Shown one piece after another: positions 29,833-40,264 of a DNA stretch of 64,000 nucleotides (the first letter of the stretch is position 1; every line of letters starts with the position of its first letter). The DNA comes from an uncultured Thermoguttaceae bacterium (lineage in GTDB: Bacteria > Planctomycetota > Planctomycetia > Pirellulales > Thermoguttaceae), in the NCBI GenBank assembly GCA_938084835.1, contig CALKER010000007.1, positions 62,001 to 126,000 on the forward strand, given 5' to 3'. The translations under genes and the position numbers were made by a program. Below the pieces are notes generated by a model. It did not search any database. It was not told the origin of the DNA and was given only the letters and a program-made list of their open reading frames with translations.

Positions 29833-32448
29833 TTACTTCCGCCCTAGCCAACGTCCCAGCCAAAGCGGCAGGCGACTGGTCGACTTGTCCGTGGACGTGG
29901 GCTCTGGCTGAGCCATCAAATAAGCCTGGAGTGCCTCCAACACATGCCGAGCGCTTGCCAGCAGTTCCCGGCGCCTACGCTCTCGGCCGGTGGCCGGCTG
30001 GATTTCCACATCAATCACGGTGCACTTACGTCCCGAAGCGGATGGAGCTTTCTGACCAGGGGCTTCCCCAGTAAGTTGACGAAGCCCCAGCTGCACGCGG
30101 AGAACGACAGGGCGATCCGTTTGCCGACGCATGCCGATCGGTCGGTGCGTTACTTCCAGCTCCACATGATTATCCCTGACAGATAGTACCCGCGCCTGGT
30201 GATCGGAAACAAATCCCTGAAGCTTTTCCACGACCAGCATCATGGGCCCCGGCACGCGAAGCCGCTCGCGAAGCACCACCGCCACCTCCGATTTGGTGGC
30301 CAAACTACGGAACCAGCCGCGGCCCGGCTGACTATCGCTCCTCTCGCTGCCGATGCCTAACTGGACGACTTGATTTCGACCGTTGATTTTCGCCTGCATC
30401 AAAGCACGGTCGGCCCGGCGGAAGAAGCTTTCCGGCGTATCGCCCGGTTGCAATTCGGTGACACCAAAACTTGCTGTCGCCGTCTTGTGATCCAAACAAG
30501 GATGAGGGATCTGAGCAAAGCGAAAGCGGATCTGTTCGGCCCGTTCCGCTGCCGCCCGATTATCGCAATGGGCGCATAAAAGTACGAATTCTTCCCCCCC
30601 GTAACGAGCAGCTAAATCCCCGGGCCGTACCGCCGACTTCAGTACCGAGGCAAAAGCCTTGATGACCGCATCCCCCGCCTGATGGCCGAAAGTGTCGTTG
30701 ATCTGTTTAAAATGGTCCAGGTCGCAGACGATCAAACTGCATGGCACTTCTCGCCGTTGATGCTGAGCCACAAACGCGGGCAAAAGTCGATCCAATTCCG
30801 CCCGATTGGCCAACTGAGTTAATGGATCCAGCGAGGTGCGGGCCTGGAGTCGGTGACATTCTGCCTCCAGCGAAGCCTCCGGCGAGGCATCATGCATTAT
30901 GACCACGGCACCCACGTGGCTTCCCTCCGGCTGGGGCACGGGAATCACGTGGAAATCAACGGGCGTCTGCCGCCCACTGCGCCCGCGAAGAGTTAATCGC
31001 CGAAGGCTTTGAGCCCCGCAGCTCAATGCAGCCTGAACCGGGCAATCCTCTAGCGAAATCGCCTCGCCACGCTCGTCGGTTAGCCCGAGGAGCTCCGGGA
31101 ACCATGTCCGCCCCAAGACCCACGAACCGTTGATGCCGCTGAGTCGCTCGGCTGCCGGATTCCACCCGACGATCCGCCCGGCGGCATCCACAAAAATTAC
31201 TCCGTCGCGCATCTGTTCCAGCAAGCGGCCGGGAAAAAGGGCCAATGTCTCCTGTGGAAGAAATTCCGGCGGATGCGCCAACCAGTAACAATTGGCCGTT
31301 TGAGGATCCAAAAAACCCAGCCATCGAGCCGCGGCCCGCGTGCGGACCGCCCCGAAGTTTCGCACAATTTCGCTGGCAAACTCCTGAACGAGCTCCGGAT
31401 CGAACTGAGTTCCGGCGCAGGCAAACAGCTCAGCCACGGCCCGTTCCATGCTCATCGCGGGCCTGTAGACCTGATGATTCGTCATCGCGTCGAAGGCCTC
31501 CGCGATGGTAATCATTCGTGCCGGCACGGGGATTTCCGTGCCCAGGAGTCGTCCCCGGCCGCGACTGCCGTCGAACCACCGACCGACGTGTTCTACGACC
31601 ACGATGAGCTGCTCGTTTCCGCAGGCCGCCCGCAGGATCTCGGCCGAATGCCGTCGGCTTTCTTCAACAAGCACGGCCTCTGCCGGCTCAAGAGGCCCAG
31701 GCTTAAGGAGAATGCGGTCGGGGAGCCCCACCATGCCGATGTCATGAAGGAGGGCCGCAATTTCCGCAACTTCCCGGAGTTGAGGATCCATCCCTCGATT
31801 TTCCGCCCACCCTGACACCGCAAGCGCCACACGCAAACAATGCGCCCCCAGTGCCGGCGACTTCAGTTTTAAAGTTTCAAAAAGCGCGCTGGCCACCCCA
31901 AGACGAAAGTGGACAAGCTGCCGGTCTACGCCGGGATGAAAAACAGAGGGAGTATCCTTTGCGGAGGGAAAAGGTTTAACCGGGGGGCTTACATCTGGAG
32001 TTAGAAGTCGCTGGAGGGCCCGCGCATCTGTCGGTAAGGGTAAACCCAGGTAGGACACGGAGCCGACCGGAACTTCCGGCACGACACCCACTTCCTCGCC
32101 CCAAACCGCCGATCCGTTTGCCGCTGCAGCCTCCATCGGACTTGTGGACGACGGTAAACCGTTAAACCCTGAAGAAAAATGGCGTCCGTCTTCCGGCCCC
32201 GATGCTTTCTGCGGCATTAGCTCCTGGCAGTCCGACTGCCTGAGCTCTAAAAGACTTTCGGCAACGGTCCTTCCGAATGGCTCGGCCATCTGCGCTGCGT
32301 CCTCACGGAAGCCGGCCCCAGCTACACCATGACAAGCATCGCACCATGAACAACAGCAAGCCCACACATGCGGCCCGGGCCACCGCGGCTGCCCCTTCCT
32401 TCGGGGGGTTCCCTTAACTTTCCTTTGTGCCCATCGACATGCCTCCAT
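29833..32448 (-). CDS. HD-GYP-like, PAS and GGDEF signalling protein
   Basis: About 871 aa. The start is uncertain: ATG 32448 is given, but a TTG at 32481 has GAGGAGG just upstream, and an ATG at 32289 is possible. An HD domain (about 190-350) has HDIGMVGLPD, but the second half of the HD-GYP signature is degraded: HHE is EHV, and GRGRLLG stands where GYP is expected. A PAS domain (about 415-540: LLEQMRDGVIFVDAAGRIVG) precedes a GGDEF domain with intact GGEEF and an RPGD five residues before it, the usual inhibitory c-di-GMP site. The protein should make c-di-GMP and be feedback-controlled; phosphodiesterase activity is doubtful. The last 130 residues are unrecognised. No transmembrane segment is obvious. 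Confidence 0.9.
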   Translation of the reverse strand: MEACRWAQRKVKGTPRRKGQPRWPGPHVWACCCSWCDACHGVAGAGFREDAAQMAEPFGRTVAESLLELRQSDCQELMPQKASGPEDGRHFSSGFNGLPSSTSPMEAAAANGSAVWGEEVGVVPEVPVGSVSYLGLPLPTDARALQRLLTPDVSPPVKPFPSAKDTPSVFHPGVDRQLVHFRLGVASALFETLKLKSPALGAHCLRVALAVSGWAENRGMDPQLREVAEIAALLHDIGMVGLPDRILLKPGPLEPAEAVLVEESRRHSAEILRAACGNEQLIVVVEHVGRWFDGSRGRGRLLGTEIPVPARMITIAEAFDAMTNHQVYRPAMSMERAVAELFACAGTQFDPELVQEFASEIVRNFGAVRTRAAARWLGFLDPQTANCYWLAHPPEFLPQETLALFPGRLLEQMRDGVIFVDAAGRIVGWNPAAERLSGINGSWVLGRTWFPELLGLTDERGEAISLEDCPVQAALSCGAQSLRRLTLRGRSGRQTPVDFHVIPVPQPEGSHVGAVVIMHDASPEASLEAECHRLQARTSLDPLTQLANRAELDRLLPAFVAQHQRREVPCSLIVCDLDHFKQINDTFGHQAGDAVIKAFASVLKSAVRPGDLAARYGGEEFVLLCAHCDNRAAAERAEQIRFRFAQIPHPCLDHKTATASFGVTELQPGDTPESFFRRADRALMQAKINGRNQVVQLGIGSERSDSQPGRGWFRSLATKSEVAVVLRERLRVPGPMMLVVEKLQGFVSDHQARVLSVRDNHVELEVTHRPIGMRRQTDRPVVLRVQLGLRQLTGEAPGQKAPSASGRKCTVIDVEIQPATGRERRRRELLASARHVLEALQAYLMAQPEPTSTDKSTSRLPLWLGRWLGRK

Positions 32449-33670
32449 CAAAAACCTAGGTTGAAAGCGGTCCGATGTCAAAAAGCCTCCTCACGCCAAC
32501 TAGCCCACGAGCGTTTGCCACCAGATGCCCCACCGGACAAAGCTTCGTCGTGTTCGGGCGATTTTGCCGGAGCCTTCGTGGATCCCCGCAACCGCTGAGA
32601 TGTGTTTACGTCACTTCGAGTGTCCTAATGCCGGTTGTAAACAACCTGACTCGATTCACCGCACAAATTACGCGGCCACACCGACTGACACACCACCGCC
32701 CTCCGCGAACACGATGAGACGCGGCCCCCCTGCGGCTTGGTCGTTACCCAGCCCAGCTTTGACTCACAGCCCCGCCAACGGCGTGCAGACAACTGCCTTG
32801 GCGCCGTGCCTCAGGTCTTTGCTCCCAGAAAACAGCTCCAGATGGTCGGGGTGATTACCCTAAGTATTAAGCTCGTAGGAGGTCTGGGCTCATAGTGGGA
32901 GTAGCCCGTGGGTGGCCTCTTTAATCTGCCGCAATACCTTGCCCCAGGGAAGCGTCGCCAATGTGCCGGCTCCTGTCCCAAGGGGAAAGATCAATTTGGG
33001 TAGGACCCTCCTGCCCTATGGAAAAAGGTTATGCCATCCTTTGTGGAGTGTAAACCGGGGGAATTAAGTGGACACTAACCTCGTTTTAGCCGTACGATCG
33101 TACAATGTGACTTAGCCAGAACGCGGAGCCTTGCCGCTCGCACTTGCAGGAAAGCACTTGTGGAAAATGCTTAATCAACTTCCTATCCCCAGTTGTGCTG
33201 GCCAAAGGCAAGGTGAGGTCCCGAAAATTCATCTCCCTTCTCGACGAGGGCCGGCTTCCCATAAGCTCTTTCCGAGACCATGAAGATGGTTAGGCTGATT
33301 TTCTATTGCCCCAACGGCCGGGAGAAACTGACCGGGGGTACCGACGTGGCTTAGGGTCTTGGGTCCATACTGGAGGATTGGCTGCACTTCCTGCCGGTGC
33401 GAATTTATAATGGGGACAATCCGTTGCCGCCAGAGCACGGCACTCAGCTTTTTGTCCACAGGCTGCAGGTACCGAGGCTGGTCCCTAGGCAGTATCGCAA
33501 CCGCCCAGAACCATGCCCAGCCGATCTGCAGCCACGACAAAAATCCATTGCTGGTACCCTGGGATCGAAAATCTCTCCGATCCTGCGGCAAAAACCAGCG
33601 AGGACATTCTCCTGAGAGCTAGCAGTGTGATTCCACGAGCAACCCCTACACTGAAGAAAGGTTGTTGACA
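32449..33670. other. 1.2-kb gene-free gap
   Basis: It lies between divergent genes. No acceptable gene: a minus-strand frame at 33229-33591 has no domain. It contains a GTACGATCGTAC palindrome near 33092 and scattered weak similarities. No promoter is convincing. Confidence 0.4.
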
Positions 33671-34531
33671 ATGCGACTGGCGACAATCCACACCAAGCGC
33701 GGGCCTCGAATTGCCGCCTTGCGCAAAGATGGTTACGTAGACCTTCAGGCCGCCGATGGCCGTCTTCCCTCCACAATGAGGCAGCTCCTGGCGGGAGGTC
33801 CGGAACTGTTAACCTTGGCCGAGCAAGCGGCCCATCGGGGCGATCCGATCCCGGCGGAGGAGGTTGTGCTTTTGCCACCGGTTCACGACCCAGAGAAGAT
33901 TATTTGCGTTGGGGCCAACTATGCCGATCACGCTGCCGAAAGCGGTGTTCCGGTACCGCCGGAACCGATTATCTTTTGTAAGTTTCTTACGGCACTATGC
34001 GCGCCAGAACAACCGGTGGTTTTACCCCGGGTGTCGAATGAGGTGGACTACGAGGCCGAGCTTGTCGTGGTGATCGGGCGAACTGGTCGTTACATCCCGC
34101 GGGAAAAGGCGCACGAATATATTGCCGGCTATACCTGCGGAAATGACGTCTCCGCCCGCGATTGGCAGCTGCGGAAGCCGGGTAACCAGTGGCTGTTGGG
34201 CAAATCCTTTGACACTTTTGCACCCTGTGGGCCTGTGCTTGTCACGCGCGATGAATTCACGCATCCGCTGCGGTTACCTCTTGAGCTTCGGCTTAACGGG
34301 ACAGTGATGCAGCATTCCAATACGGAACAAATGGTCTTCTCGGTAGAGGATCTAGTAAGTTACGTTTCGCAAGTCTTCACGCTCAAGCCGGGCGATTTAC
34401 TGTTTACCGGCACGCCGGCCGGAGTAGGCATGGCACGAAAACCGCCTGTGTTCCTTAAGCCTGGGGACTGGGTGGAGGTGGAAATCGGGCAGATAGGAGT
34501 ACTTCGCAATCCCGTGGTAGCCGAAAAGTAG
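33671..34531 (+). CDS. Fumarylacetoacetate hydrolase family protein
   Basis: A 286-aa protein from the ATG at 33671 (AAAGG 10 bp upstream). The FAH fold is shown by ICVGANYADHA, the metal ligands in NEVDYEAELVVVIG, the GYTCGNDVSARDWQ stretch, GKSFDTFAPCGP and LKPGDLLFTGTPAGVG. The length fits the single-domain FAH group that includes acylpyruvate hydrolases, oxaloacetate decarboxylases and 2-hydroxyhepta-2,4-diene-1,7-dioate isomerases. It cleaves or rearranges C-C bonds of diketo acids with a divalent metal in the cytoplasm. The exact substrate is not predictable. It converges with the lipoprotein hydrolase gene. Confidence 0.93.
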   Translation: MRLATIHTKRGPRIAALRKDGYVDLQAADGRLPSTMRQLLAGGPELLTLAEQAAHRGDPIPAEEVVLLPPVHDPEKIICVGANYADHAAESGVPVPPEPIIFCKFLTALCAPEQPVVLPRVSNEVDYEAELVVVIGRTGRYIPREKAHEYIAGYTCGNDVSARDWQLRKPGNQWLLGKSFDTFAPCGPVLVTRDEFTHPLRLPLELRLNGTVMQHSNTEQMVFSVEDLVSYVSQVFTLKPGDLLFTGTPAGVGMARKPPVFLKPGDWVEVEIGQIGVLRNPVVAEK

Positions 34532-34687
34532 CTATCAGCGGGAAATTTCGCCGGTGAGTATAAAGAAGCAAATGGTGCCTCTTGGCCCCGGCCGGTGGGG
34601 CCCTCTTTCTCCACAAGCGGAACGTGGCACCCAGCCGGTTGTTGTCAGCCCCACAGTTCCGTCGGTCCAAAGAGCGGGTTCGTCGCG

Positions 34688-37147
34688 CTATCGGCGTAGG
34701 ATATCCGTTCCAACAGCCCAAGGGATGCCCGGCGCAGGCTGCGAGGGGAAACCACCCTCCCAACCGCTTTGCGCAGGCCGGGGGCCGACAGGCACACTAG
34801 AGGGTTCGATCGCTTTTACCAAGGGAAAAGCTCCCCGAAGCGGTATGCCAGCTTCCGGCGGAACAGGCCACCCAAATTCCCCTTTCGGAAAAATGGTCTC
34901 GGGCGAAAGACTGGGAGGAAAAAGCAGGGCATGCCCATCATTTCCGACAAAAGAGAGATCTGGAGGATTTACCTGGGGCCCATTCGGGGCCAGCAGAGCT
35001 CCCTCAGCTCCCGGGGCGGTGCCGCCGCGCGGAAAAAGCTCGGGAGTTCTTTCGGAGCTCAGCCCATCGGGTTGCCATCTGGCCACAGAAGGCCTGGGGC
35101 GGCTTTGAAGTTCCGCCAAGTGCTCGAGGAGGATGCGGCGGACTTCCTGCACGGCAAGGGGATGGGCATGAATGGTGAGGTGGTCGGCCGCGACGATGAG
35201 TTCTGATTCCGCTTCCTCCAGGTGAGCGCTGCGATAGCTCACCACGCCGTCAGCTCCCGCAGCCAGCTTGCCCACCAAGCTCTTACTCGGAAGAATCCCC
35301 ACAATACTGTGCCACTTGACCCACGGGGCTTTGGGACAGGCTTCCAGTGCGGCAAAAAACGGGGAGTTGGGATCGAGAGCTTCCACGCTGGTATCAATGC
35401 GGAGAAGTCGCGGATCGCGAATCACTTCACGATTAAAACGATAGAACTCACTGTGGGCTTCTACCACAAATTCAGGCAGGCGGATGAGCCGTTCCAAAAT
35501 CCACTGGGTGGTGAGGTTGGAGGCCCGGCTTCCCCGATGGGGTGTGGCTATAAAGATCACCCGTGCCACGGCGGGACTAGGCTGGAAGAACAGCACCTTC
35601 TGCATACGCTGCCGAACGGAAGGATCGGCGCGCACAAAGTCGAAAGGATAGTCGCTGACCAGACGCCAGAATCGATCAGCGCTATCCACCGTTTGAAGCC
35701 GAGCTACCAGCCCTCCCATGCTGTGGCCTACCAGTACCATCTGATCCAATGTCCAGTCCTGGTGATAAGGATCGAGCACGTGGCGCACTTCCGCCAGTTC
35801 CTCCCGCAGTGTGGCGGCAGGAATCCAAAACGGCTGGGCCGTGGGATACCAAAAGAACCAAAATTGAAAATGCCGACGAATCTCAGGAAGGCTGCGCAGC
35901 TCGTTGAACATTTCCACCCAGGTCATGGGGCTCGACCACAGCCCGTGAATCATTACCACCGGGATTTTCCCTCGCTCGTAGGGCTGAAGCATGTACAGAC
36001 CCATGAGTGGCTTGCCTCGCCGCGGCTCCAATCTTAAGAGTTGCTCCGGGCGAAACAGCCCCACGATCGAAGAAAGGGCCCATCGTTCGTCAGCCAACAG
36101 ATAAGCCAAAGGAGTGGTCAAATCGGTTTGAAGGGGAACCCACAGCTCACCCACGCGGATATCGCTTGTGACCAAGGGATCATACAGCTCTAAGGTGCCG
36201 GAGCGCTGCCGCAAGACATTACTGGCGTATGGATCGGGATCGAAATCTGGCCGGAGGAAGACAGTAATGGGTATGGTGAGTCCTTCCGGATAAAACCTGG
36301 CCACCGGGGGCTCCTGTTCCAGCGGCCGTCGGACAGCGATGAGAGGAACTCCCAATCCATAGGTGCGATAGTGGTTTTGGAGATTGCGTATCGCATAGTC
36401 GTTGACGAACTCGAACCGTCCGAACTCTTCGGCTTGCCACAGTCCGGCGCGGATCTCACAGCGAAGCCGCCATTGCCCTGAAGCGGTCTGAATGCTGTAA
36501 GACCGTCCCGGCTCCAGCCCCTGCTCGCGGCAGACTAGCCGAAGGAGCCCCTCCAGCGAAGCGTTGTAAAGTTCGCAAGCTCCGCGAAATTGCGGATCAT
36601 ACGGATTGCGGCCATCGCGGAATCGGTCATCAAAGAGATATTGGAAAGCATGGATGACGGCCGCCCCATAGAAATCCAGTGCTAACCGATCATTTCGCGC
36701 TTGGCTCGTGCGGGCGGCAAGGTAGGCAAGTTCAGCAGCTGCAAAAATCTTGTCCTCGGATGGATCGCGCTCGATGATCTCCTGGATGTGCCGAAGAAGG
36801 ACCCGCGGATCTTCCTCTTCCCACCGGTGGACAAGGTGATGTCGGCGAAGGAATTGCTGCGTCCGCTCGCTCGGGGATTGAGAGGATGGTCCCCGCCAAA
36901 CGCTAAAAAAAGGCGCCGGCGGTTCGGTTCGCAGCTCCAAGGGGGCGGAAGGGCTGAGAGCACATCCCAACGCAATACATACCACAAAAATGGCCGGGGA
37001 TAGTCGACTGTGAAGGGTGTACCCACGGGCCGATTTGCCTTGCGCAAAAGCTATCCCTCCCCCAGCCGGTTGTCCCTTAGCTAAGCTATGCTTCCCCCGA
37101 TCGGCCGCGTTTGACGGCTGCAGCCTTCGCACGCCGAAGGCGGCCAT
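34688..37147 (-). CDS. Large alpha/beta-hydrolase lipoprotein
   Basis: About 819 aa from the ATG at 37147 (GGTGGA 10 bp upstream); a GTG at 37201 is an alternative. A basic n-region and hydrophobic stretch end in a lipobox-like IALGCALS, suggesting a lipoprotein. About 370 residues without recognised domain precede an alpha/beta-hydrolase domain: MIHGLWSSPMTW is the oxyanion region, and the nucleophile Ser lies in LVGHSMGGLVAR. FIATPHRGS is typical of PGAP1/lipase-like hydrolases, and a candidate His is in VAADHLTIHAHP. The C-terminal about 110 residues are Pro/Gly-rich and probably disordered. The role is likely extracytoplasmic ester hydrolysis. Size is roughly twice that of simple esterases. 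Confidence 0.85.
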   Translation of the reverse strand: MAAFGVRRLQPSNAADRGKHSLAKGQPAGGGIAFAQGKSARGYTLHSRLSPAIFVVCIALGCALSPSAPLELRTEPPAPFFSVWRGPSSQSPSERTQQFLRRHHLVHRWEEEDPRVLLRHIQEIIERDPSEDKIFAAAELAYLAARTSQARNDRLALDFYGAAVIHAFQYLFDDRFRDGRNPYDPQFRGACELYNASLEGLLRLVCREQGLEPGRSYSIQTASGQWRLRCEIRAGLWQAEEFGRFEFVNDYAIRNLQNHYRTYGLGVPLIAVRRPLEQEPPVARFYPEGLTIPITVFLRPDFDPDPYASNVLRQRSGTLELYDPLVTSDIRVGELWVPLQTDLTTPLAYLLADERWALSSIVGLFRPEQLLRLEPRRGKPLMGLYMLQPYERGKIPVVMIHGLWSSPMTWVEMFNELRSLPEIRRHFQFWFFWYPTAQPFWIPAATLREELAEVRHVLDPYHQDWTLDQMVLVGHSMGGLVARLQTVDSADRFWRLVSDYPFDFVRADPSVRQRMQKVLFFQPSPAVARVIFIATPHRGSRASNLTTQWILERLIRLPEFVVEAHSEFYRFNREVIRDPRLLRIDTSVEALDPNSPFFAALEACPKAPWVKWHSIVGILPSKSLVGKLAAGADGVVSYRSAHLEEAESELIVAADHLTIHAHPLAVQEVRRILLEHLAELQSRPRPSVARWQPDGLSSERTPELFPRGGTAPGAEGALLAPNGPQVNPPDLSFVGNDGHALLFPPSLSPETIFPKGEFGWPVPPEAGIPLRGAFPLVKAIEPSSVPVGPRPAQSGWEGGFPSQPAPGIPWAVGTDILRR

Positions 37148-38381
37148 CGGCTGGCATCCACCATGTACCTCGATGCCAATTCTTGCACGCCCAAGTGCCA
37201 CGAGTCACCACTGAAACGAGTTCGAAAAAATCACAAACATGCTGGCAAGCGCGGGCCTTTAACCAAACCAGAATCTAGCGCTCGACGCAAGCCTCGCCCG
37301 TCAGGTGCTGACTTCCGCGTTCTTCTCAAGCCGCTATTCCTTACAGTCGCCACGTTTCGACTAAGGGGCCCAGACCCTACAGCTTGCGCCACTGAGATGG
37401 TCGAAGGGCCCCTTACAATCCGCCCGCCACCACCCCAAGGCGCTCTGCGGGATACCGCTCAGCTCTAGCTGACGGCACCGCGGTAGCCCACCATCCCAAG
37501 GCGTTCCGAGAGCTGGATCCAAAACCCGTACCGGGGCATCCGTCCTCCCCCGAATGCACAGAGCGAATTCCTCCTAAAAAAAGCGGGAATGCTCCCCTTT
37601 ATAAAGACGGACCTTTAAACGCACACCTCTCCCAAAATCAAAGCGACTGTCTAAAAGAAACACTGGATCGCACCACCCATTAGTGGTAAAGGTCCGCCTT
37701 CCGAAAAAGCTCGCAGACAAGACCGAGGATAAGCTAGCCAAATCGGATCTCACCGGTCAATCGGAGTCGACCACAGCCCCACACATGAGCAAGGAATAAC
37801 CCAAATTTTGGGGGGTGAATCGAAAGGGTAGGGCGCAATACCGCCAGGGCACAAGAGAGATCAAGTCAGGCCTAAAAGACTTTCCCAGATCAAAAAAGCT
37901 GAGATCGTAACTTCCGTTCGACAACGAGGCGTCGTTTGAACACACAAAGCAGCGGTCGCATCAAAGTGATAGAACTTCGAAGCCGGAACTGGCCTCGTGG
38001 GGGGCGCGACTAATCGGGGACCGTTGGGGAGGTGCGACTTGCGGCCAAAGCTCGAGAAGACAGTGACTGAAGCTTCGGAACGATCCTCCGGGGAAGACTC
38101 CCGCACTAAGAGTTTGAGGCTCTGGACCCTATATTACTAACTCGATCATTTTGGCATTTATTGGCAAGGAGCGAAGTTTCCTCTCCCACTGAAATGGGTC
38201 CGAGAGTGACTTCGCGAAAGGGAGCAATCAACTTCAGTTGGCACAAGCGGGAGTCATAAAGTGATAGTGATGGATGGAATTGAGGAAGCAAGCTGGAACC
38301 AAGTCACGCTCGTCCCATCGGTCGCATGAACCCCCATAACGCGCCCAGTTTACTACATTTCGAAACGGGAATCTAAGAGCT
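37148..38381. other. 1.2-kb gene-free gap
   Basis: No gene was recognised on either strand. It holds the 61-bp pair at 37427-37515 and a GC-rich inverted segment around 37360-37410 with two GGGCCC cores. Confidence 0.4.
37427..37515. repeat. Pair of related segments 61 bp apart
   Basis: Segments at 37427 and 37488 share CCACCA, then CCC, then AAGGCG, with about 20 of 25 positions identical, at an exact 61-bp offset. Intervening DNA is unrelated. Confidence 0.45.
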
Positions 38382-39572
38382 TTAGTCCATCTCCGGGGAG
38401 GGGCGACGAGGCTCCCCTAGTCGCGAAGCTCGTCTTTGGCCCGGTGTTCCATCCCCCGGAGGGGGTGGAGAGTCCATCCGCAGTGCACCTGGTCCCGGTC
38501 CGAAAGGCGGCGTACCGGATGATGCCCCCATCCCTGGGGGACGTCCCGGAGGACGGCCACCAAAAAACGGCGGCTGGCCTTCCGGAACATCTGCCCAGCG
38601 AGCGCGAAGAAACTCCCACCATAGCCGGCCCATCCGTTCGCCCGGCTCGATTCGGAAAAGTTCCTCACGCCGCTCCGGGCTCAGTGTCTGTTGAAGGAAG
38701 AGGGCCAACTCTTGCTCGCTGATTACTGGCGGAGGTCCTTCCAAGGAGCGACCGGCAAATTGACTGGCCACCAAATACCGCAGGGCCCGGAAGAAAATCC
38801 GGTCCTGTTCCGCCTCGGGCAGTGCCGCCACACGACGCCGCGTTTGCGGGGTGAGAGAGTCCAGCAATTGTTGACGAGCAGCAGGCTCCATGGGCGGTAA
38901 CTTGCCGGGGAAATCCATCTGCCATCGTAACCACAACCACCCCAAGATTTCCCGCCGCCGCACAGGGTCTTTGGCCGTCCGTTGAAGCTCATCGCGAAGG
39001 TGTTGACGTCTTTCGGCGGGAACGTGCTGCAGCAAGGCCTCGGCATACTGCGCGCCGAACTCTTCCGCCCAGCGCGCAATGCCCGCTACATCTTCCGGCG
39101 TTAGCTCCGAGGGAAAGAGCCGCCGGTGCCACTCGCTACGCCATTTACCCCAGAAAGCCTCCATCCGCGCTTTGTGTCGGCGCCTTTCTGCATAAAGCAG
39201 CTGAGCACGTGCCACCCGCTCTTCGGGTGGGAGTCTTTGAAGTTCGAAGCGCTCAAAAGGGGGAAGACCGGTCAAAAAACGGGAATACTCCTCCATGAGC
39301 CCAAACAATTCGCCAGCCCGGTCGCTTCTGTAAATAGCCTCATGGAGGCGACGGATTTCCTCCTGAGTTTGCGGGGAAAGGGAGCGGAATCGCTCGTGAG
39401 CTGCCAGGAGCTTTCGCTTCGTAGCTGCATCAAGCTGACCCAACGCCTGTGCCGACTGCACAAGCTCCGGAGTCGAACCCACAACGGAGAAGGCCGCCGC
39501 CGCTGCCAGCCCCACACCGGCCCAGGCAACACCGGCTAGAATCATCCACAATCGAGCGCTACCGAGATTCAC
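38382..39572 (-). CDS. Membrane-anchored helical protein, third gene of ECF sigma operon
   Basis: About 396 aa. A GTG at 39572 is taken as start because GGGGAG lies 11 bp upstream and the frame then overlaps the anti-sigma-like gene by 14 bp, which suggests translational coupling. One transmembrane helix (about 9-32: MILAGVAWAGVGLAAAAAF) is followed by a long, highly charged helical region with repeated LSPQTQEEIRRL/LPPEERVARAQ/LSPERREELFRI-type motifs. These resemble repeats of DUF3106-like or CpxP-like periplasmic proteins, but I cannot assign a family. The C terminus is Pro/Gly-rich. Likely partner of the adjacent sigma/anti-sigma pair. Confidence 0.78.
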   Translation of the reverse strand: MNLGSARLWMILAGVAWAGVGLAAAAAFSVVGSTPELVQSAQALGQLDAATKRKLLAAHERFRSLSPQTQEEIRRLHEAIYRSDRAGELFGLMEEYSRFLTGLPPFERFELQRLPPEERVARAQLLYAERRRHKARMEAFWGKWRSEWHRRLFPSELTPEDVAGIARWAEEFGAQYAEALLQHVPAERRQHLRDELQRTAKDPVRRREILGWLWLRWQMDFPGKLPPMEPAARQQLLDSLTPQTRRRVAALPEAEQDRIFFRALRYLVASQFAGRSLEGPPPVISEQELALFLQQTLSPERREELFRIEPGERMGRLWWEFLRARWADVPEGQPPFFGGRPPGRPPGMGASSGTPPFGPGPGALRMDSPPPPGDGTPGQRRASRLGEPRRPSPEMD

Positions 39573-40089
39573 CGCTATGTGAGCTCCCCTCTTCAGCAAA
39601 AAGACCAGACTTGTCCAGCAGCTGTAGAAATTCCCACTGTCCGATTTGCTCGTACTTATCCAAATGCTCCAAAAGGGGGAGATCGCGGAAGAATTCCTCC
39701 TGGGATCTTCGCTGCGAGTCGACACTCCACCAGAACCCAGCCAATGTGGCCCCAGCAACGATGGCCAAGGCAAAGGCTGCCTGAGCCAGCACCCGCCACG
39801 GACGCTGGCGCCGCTCCTGGGCTGCCTCTGCCTCGGCAGCCAAGGCTACCATTTCCAAAGTGGTGCGAGTCAACGATGGGTCAGCATCCGTGCGATCTAA
39901 CAAATCCAGCATCCCCCAGGTTTCCTCCAACTGGGTAAGAAGTCGCCGCGCCTCCTGATCCGTGGCCAAAAGAAGCTCCACCTGCCGACTTGCCGCCTCG
40001 TCCAGCTCGCCATCCAGATAGGCGCTGAGGCGGACCTCGAGCGGCTCACCTTCGACATAGGCTCGGATTGGCTCCAGCGGACGTGCCAT
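39559..40089 (-). CDS. Membrane anti-sigma factor-like protein
   Basis: A 176-aa protein. The N-terminal segment VRLSAYLDGELDEAASRQVE matches the start of the anti-sigma domain of zinc-finger-like anti-sigma factors, but the usual HxxxCxxC cysteines are absent, so it would be a zinc-free variant. A single transmembrane helix lies at about 100-121 (VLAQAAFALAIVAGATLAGF), leaving a short outer domain. It follows the ECF sigma gene by 175 bp and overlaps the next gene by 14 bp. Expected role: hold the ECF factor at the membrane until an envelope signal arrives. Confidence 0.82.
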   Translation of the reverse strand: MARPLEPIRAYVEGEPLEVRLSAYLDGELDEAASRQVELLLATDQEARRLLTQLEETWGMLDLLDRTDADPSLTRTTLEMVALAAEAEAAQERRQRPWRVLAQAAFALAIVAGATLAGFWWSVDSQRRSQEEFFRDLPLLEHLDKYEQIGQWEFLQLLDKSGLFAEEGSSHSGESR

Positions 40090-40264
40090 GGATTAGGATT
40101 CCAGATCCCCAGAAGGAACTAAGGCCCCAACATTGTCAACGGTTTTTACATTCTCAATGGCTTTCCCTCGCGATTGTCTTCCAACCGAACTCTCGAAATC
40201 CACACTTCAAGAAGCGCCCGCCGAGTGGCGCACGGTTTTTCGATGGGTTCCAGTTGTGACTCAC

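Noticed and set aside
12977..32463. AAAACCTAGGTTG occurs at 12977 and 32451, a possible shared operator
   Set aside because: Two 13-mer matches are expected by chance in 64 kb; no third copy and no functional link were seen.
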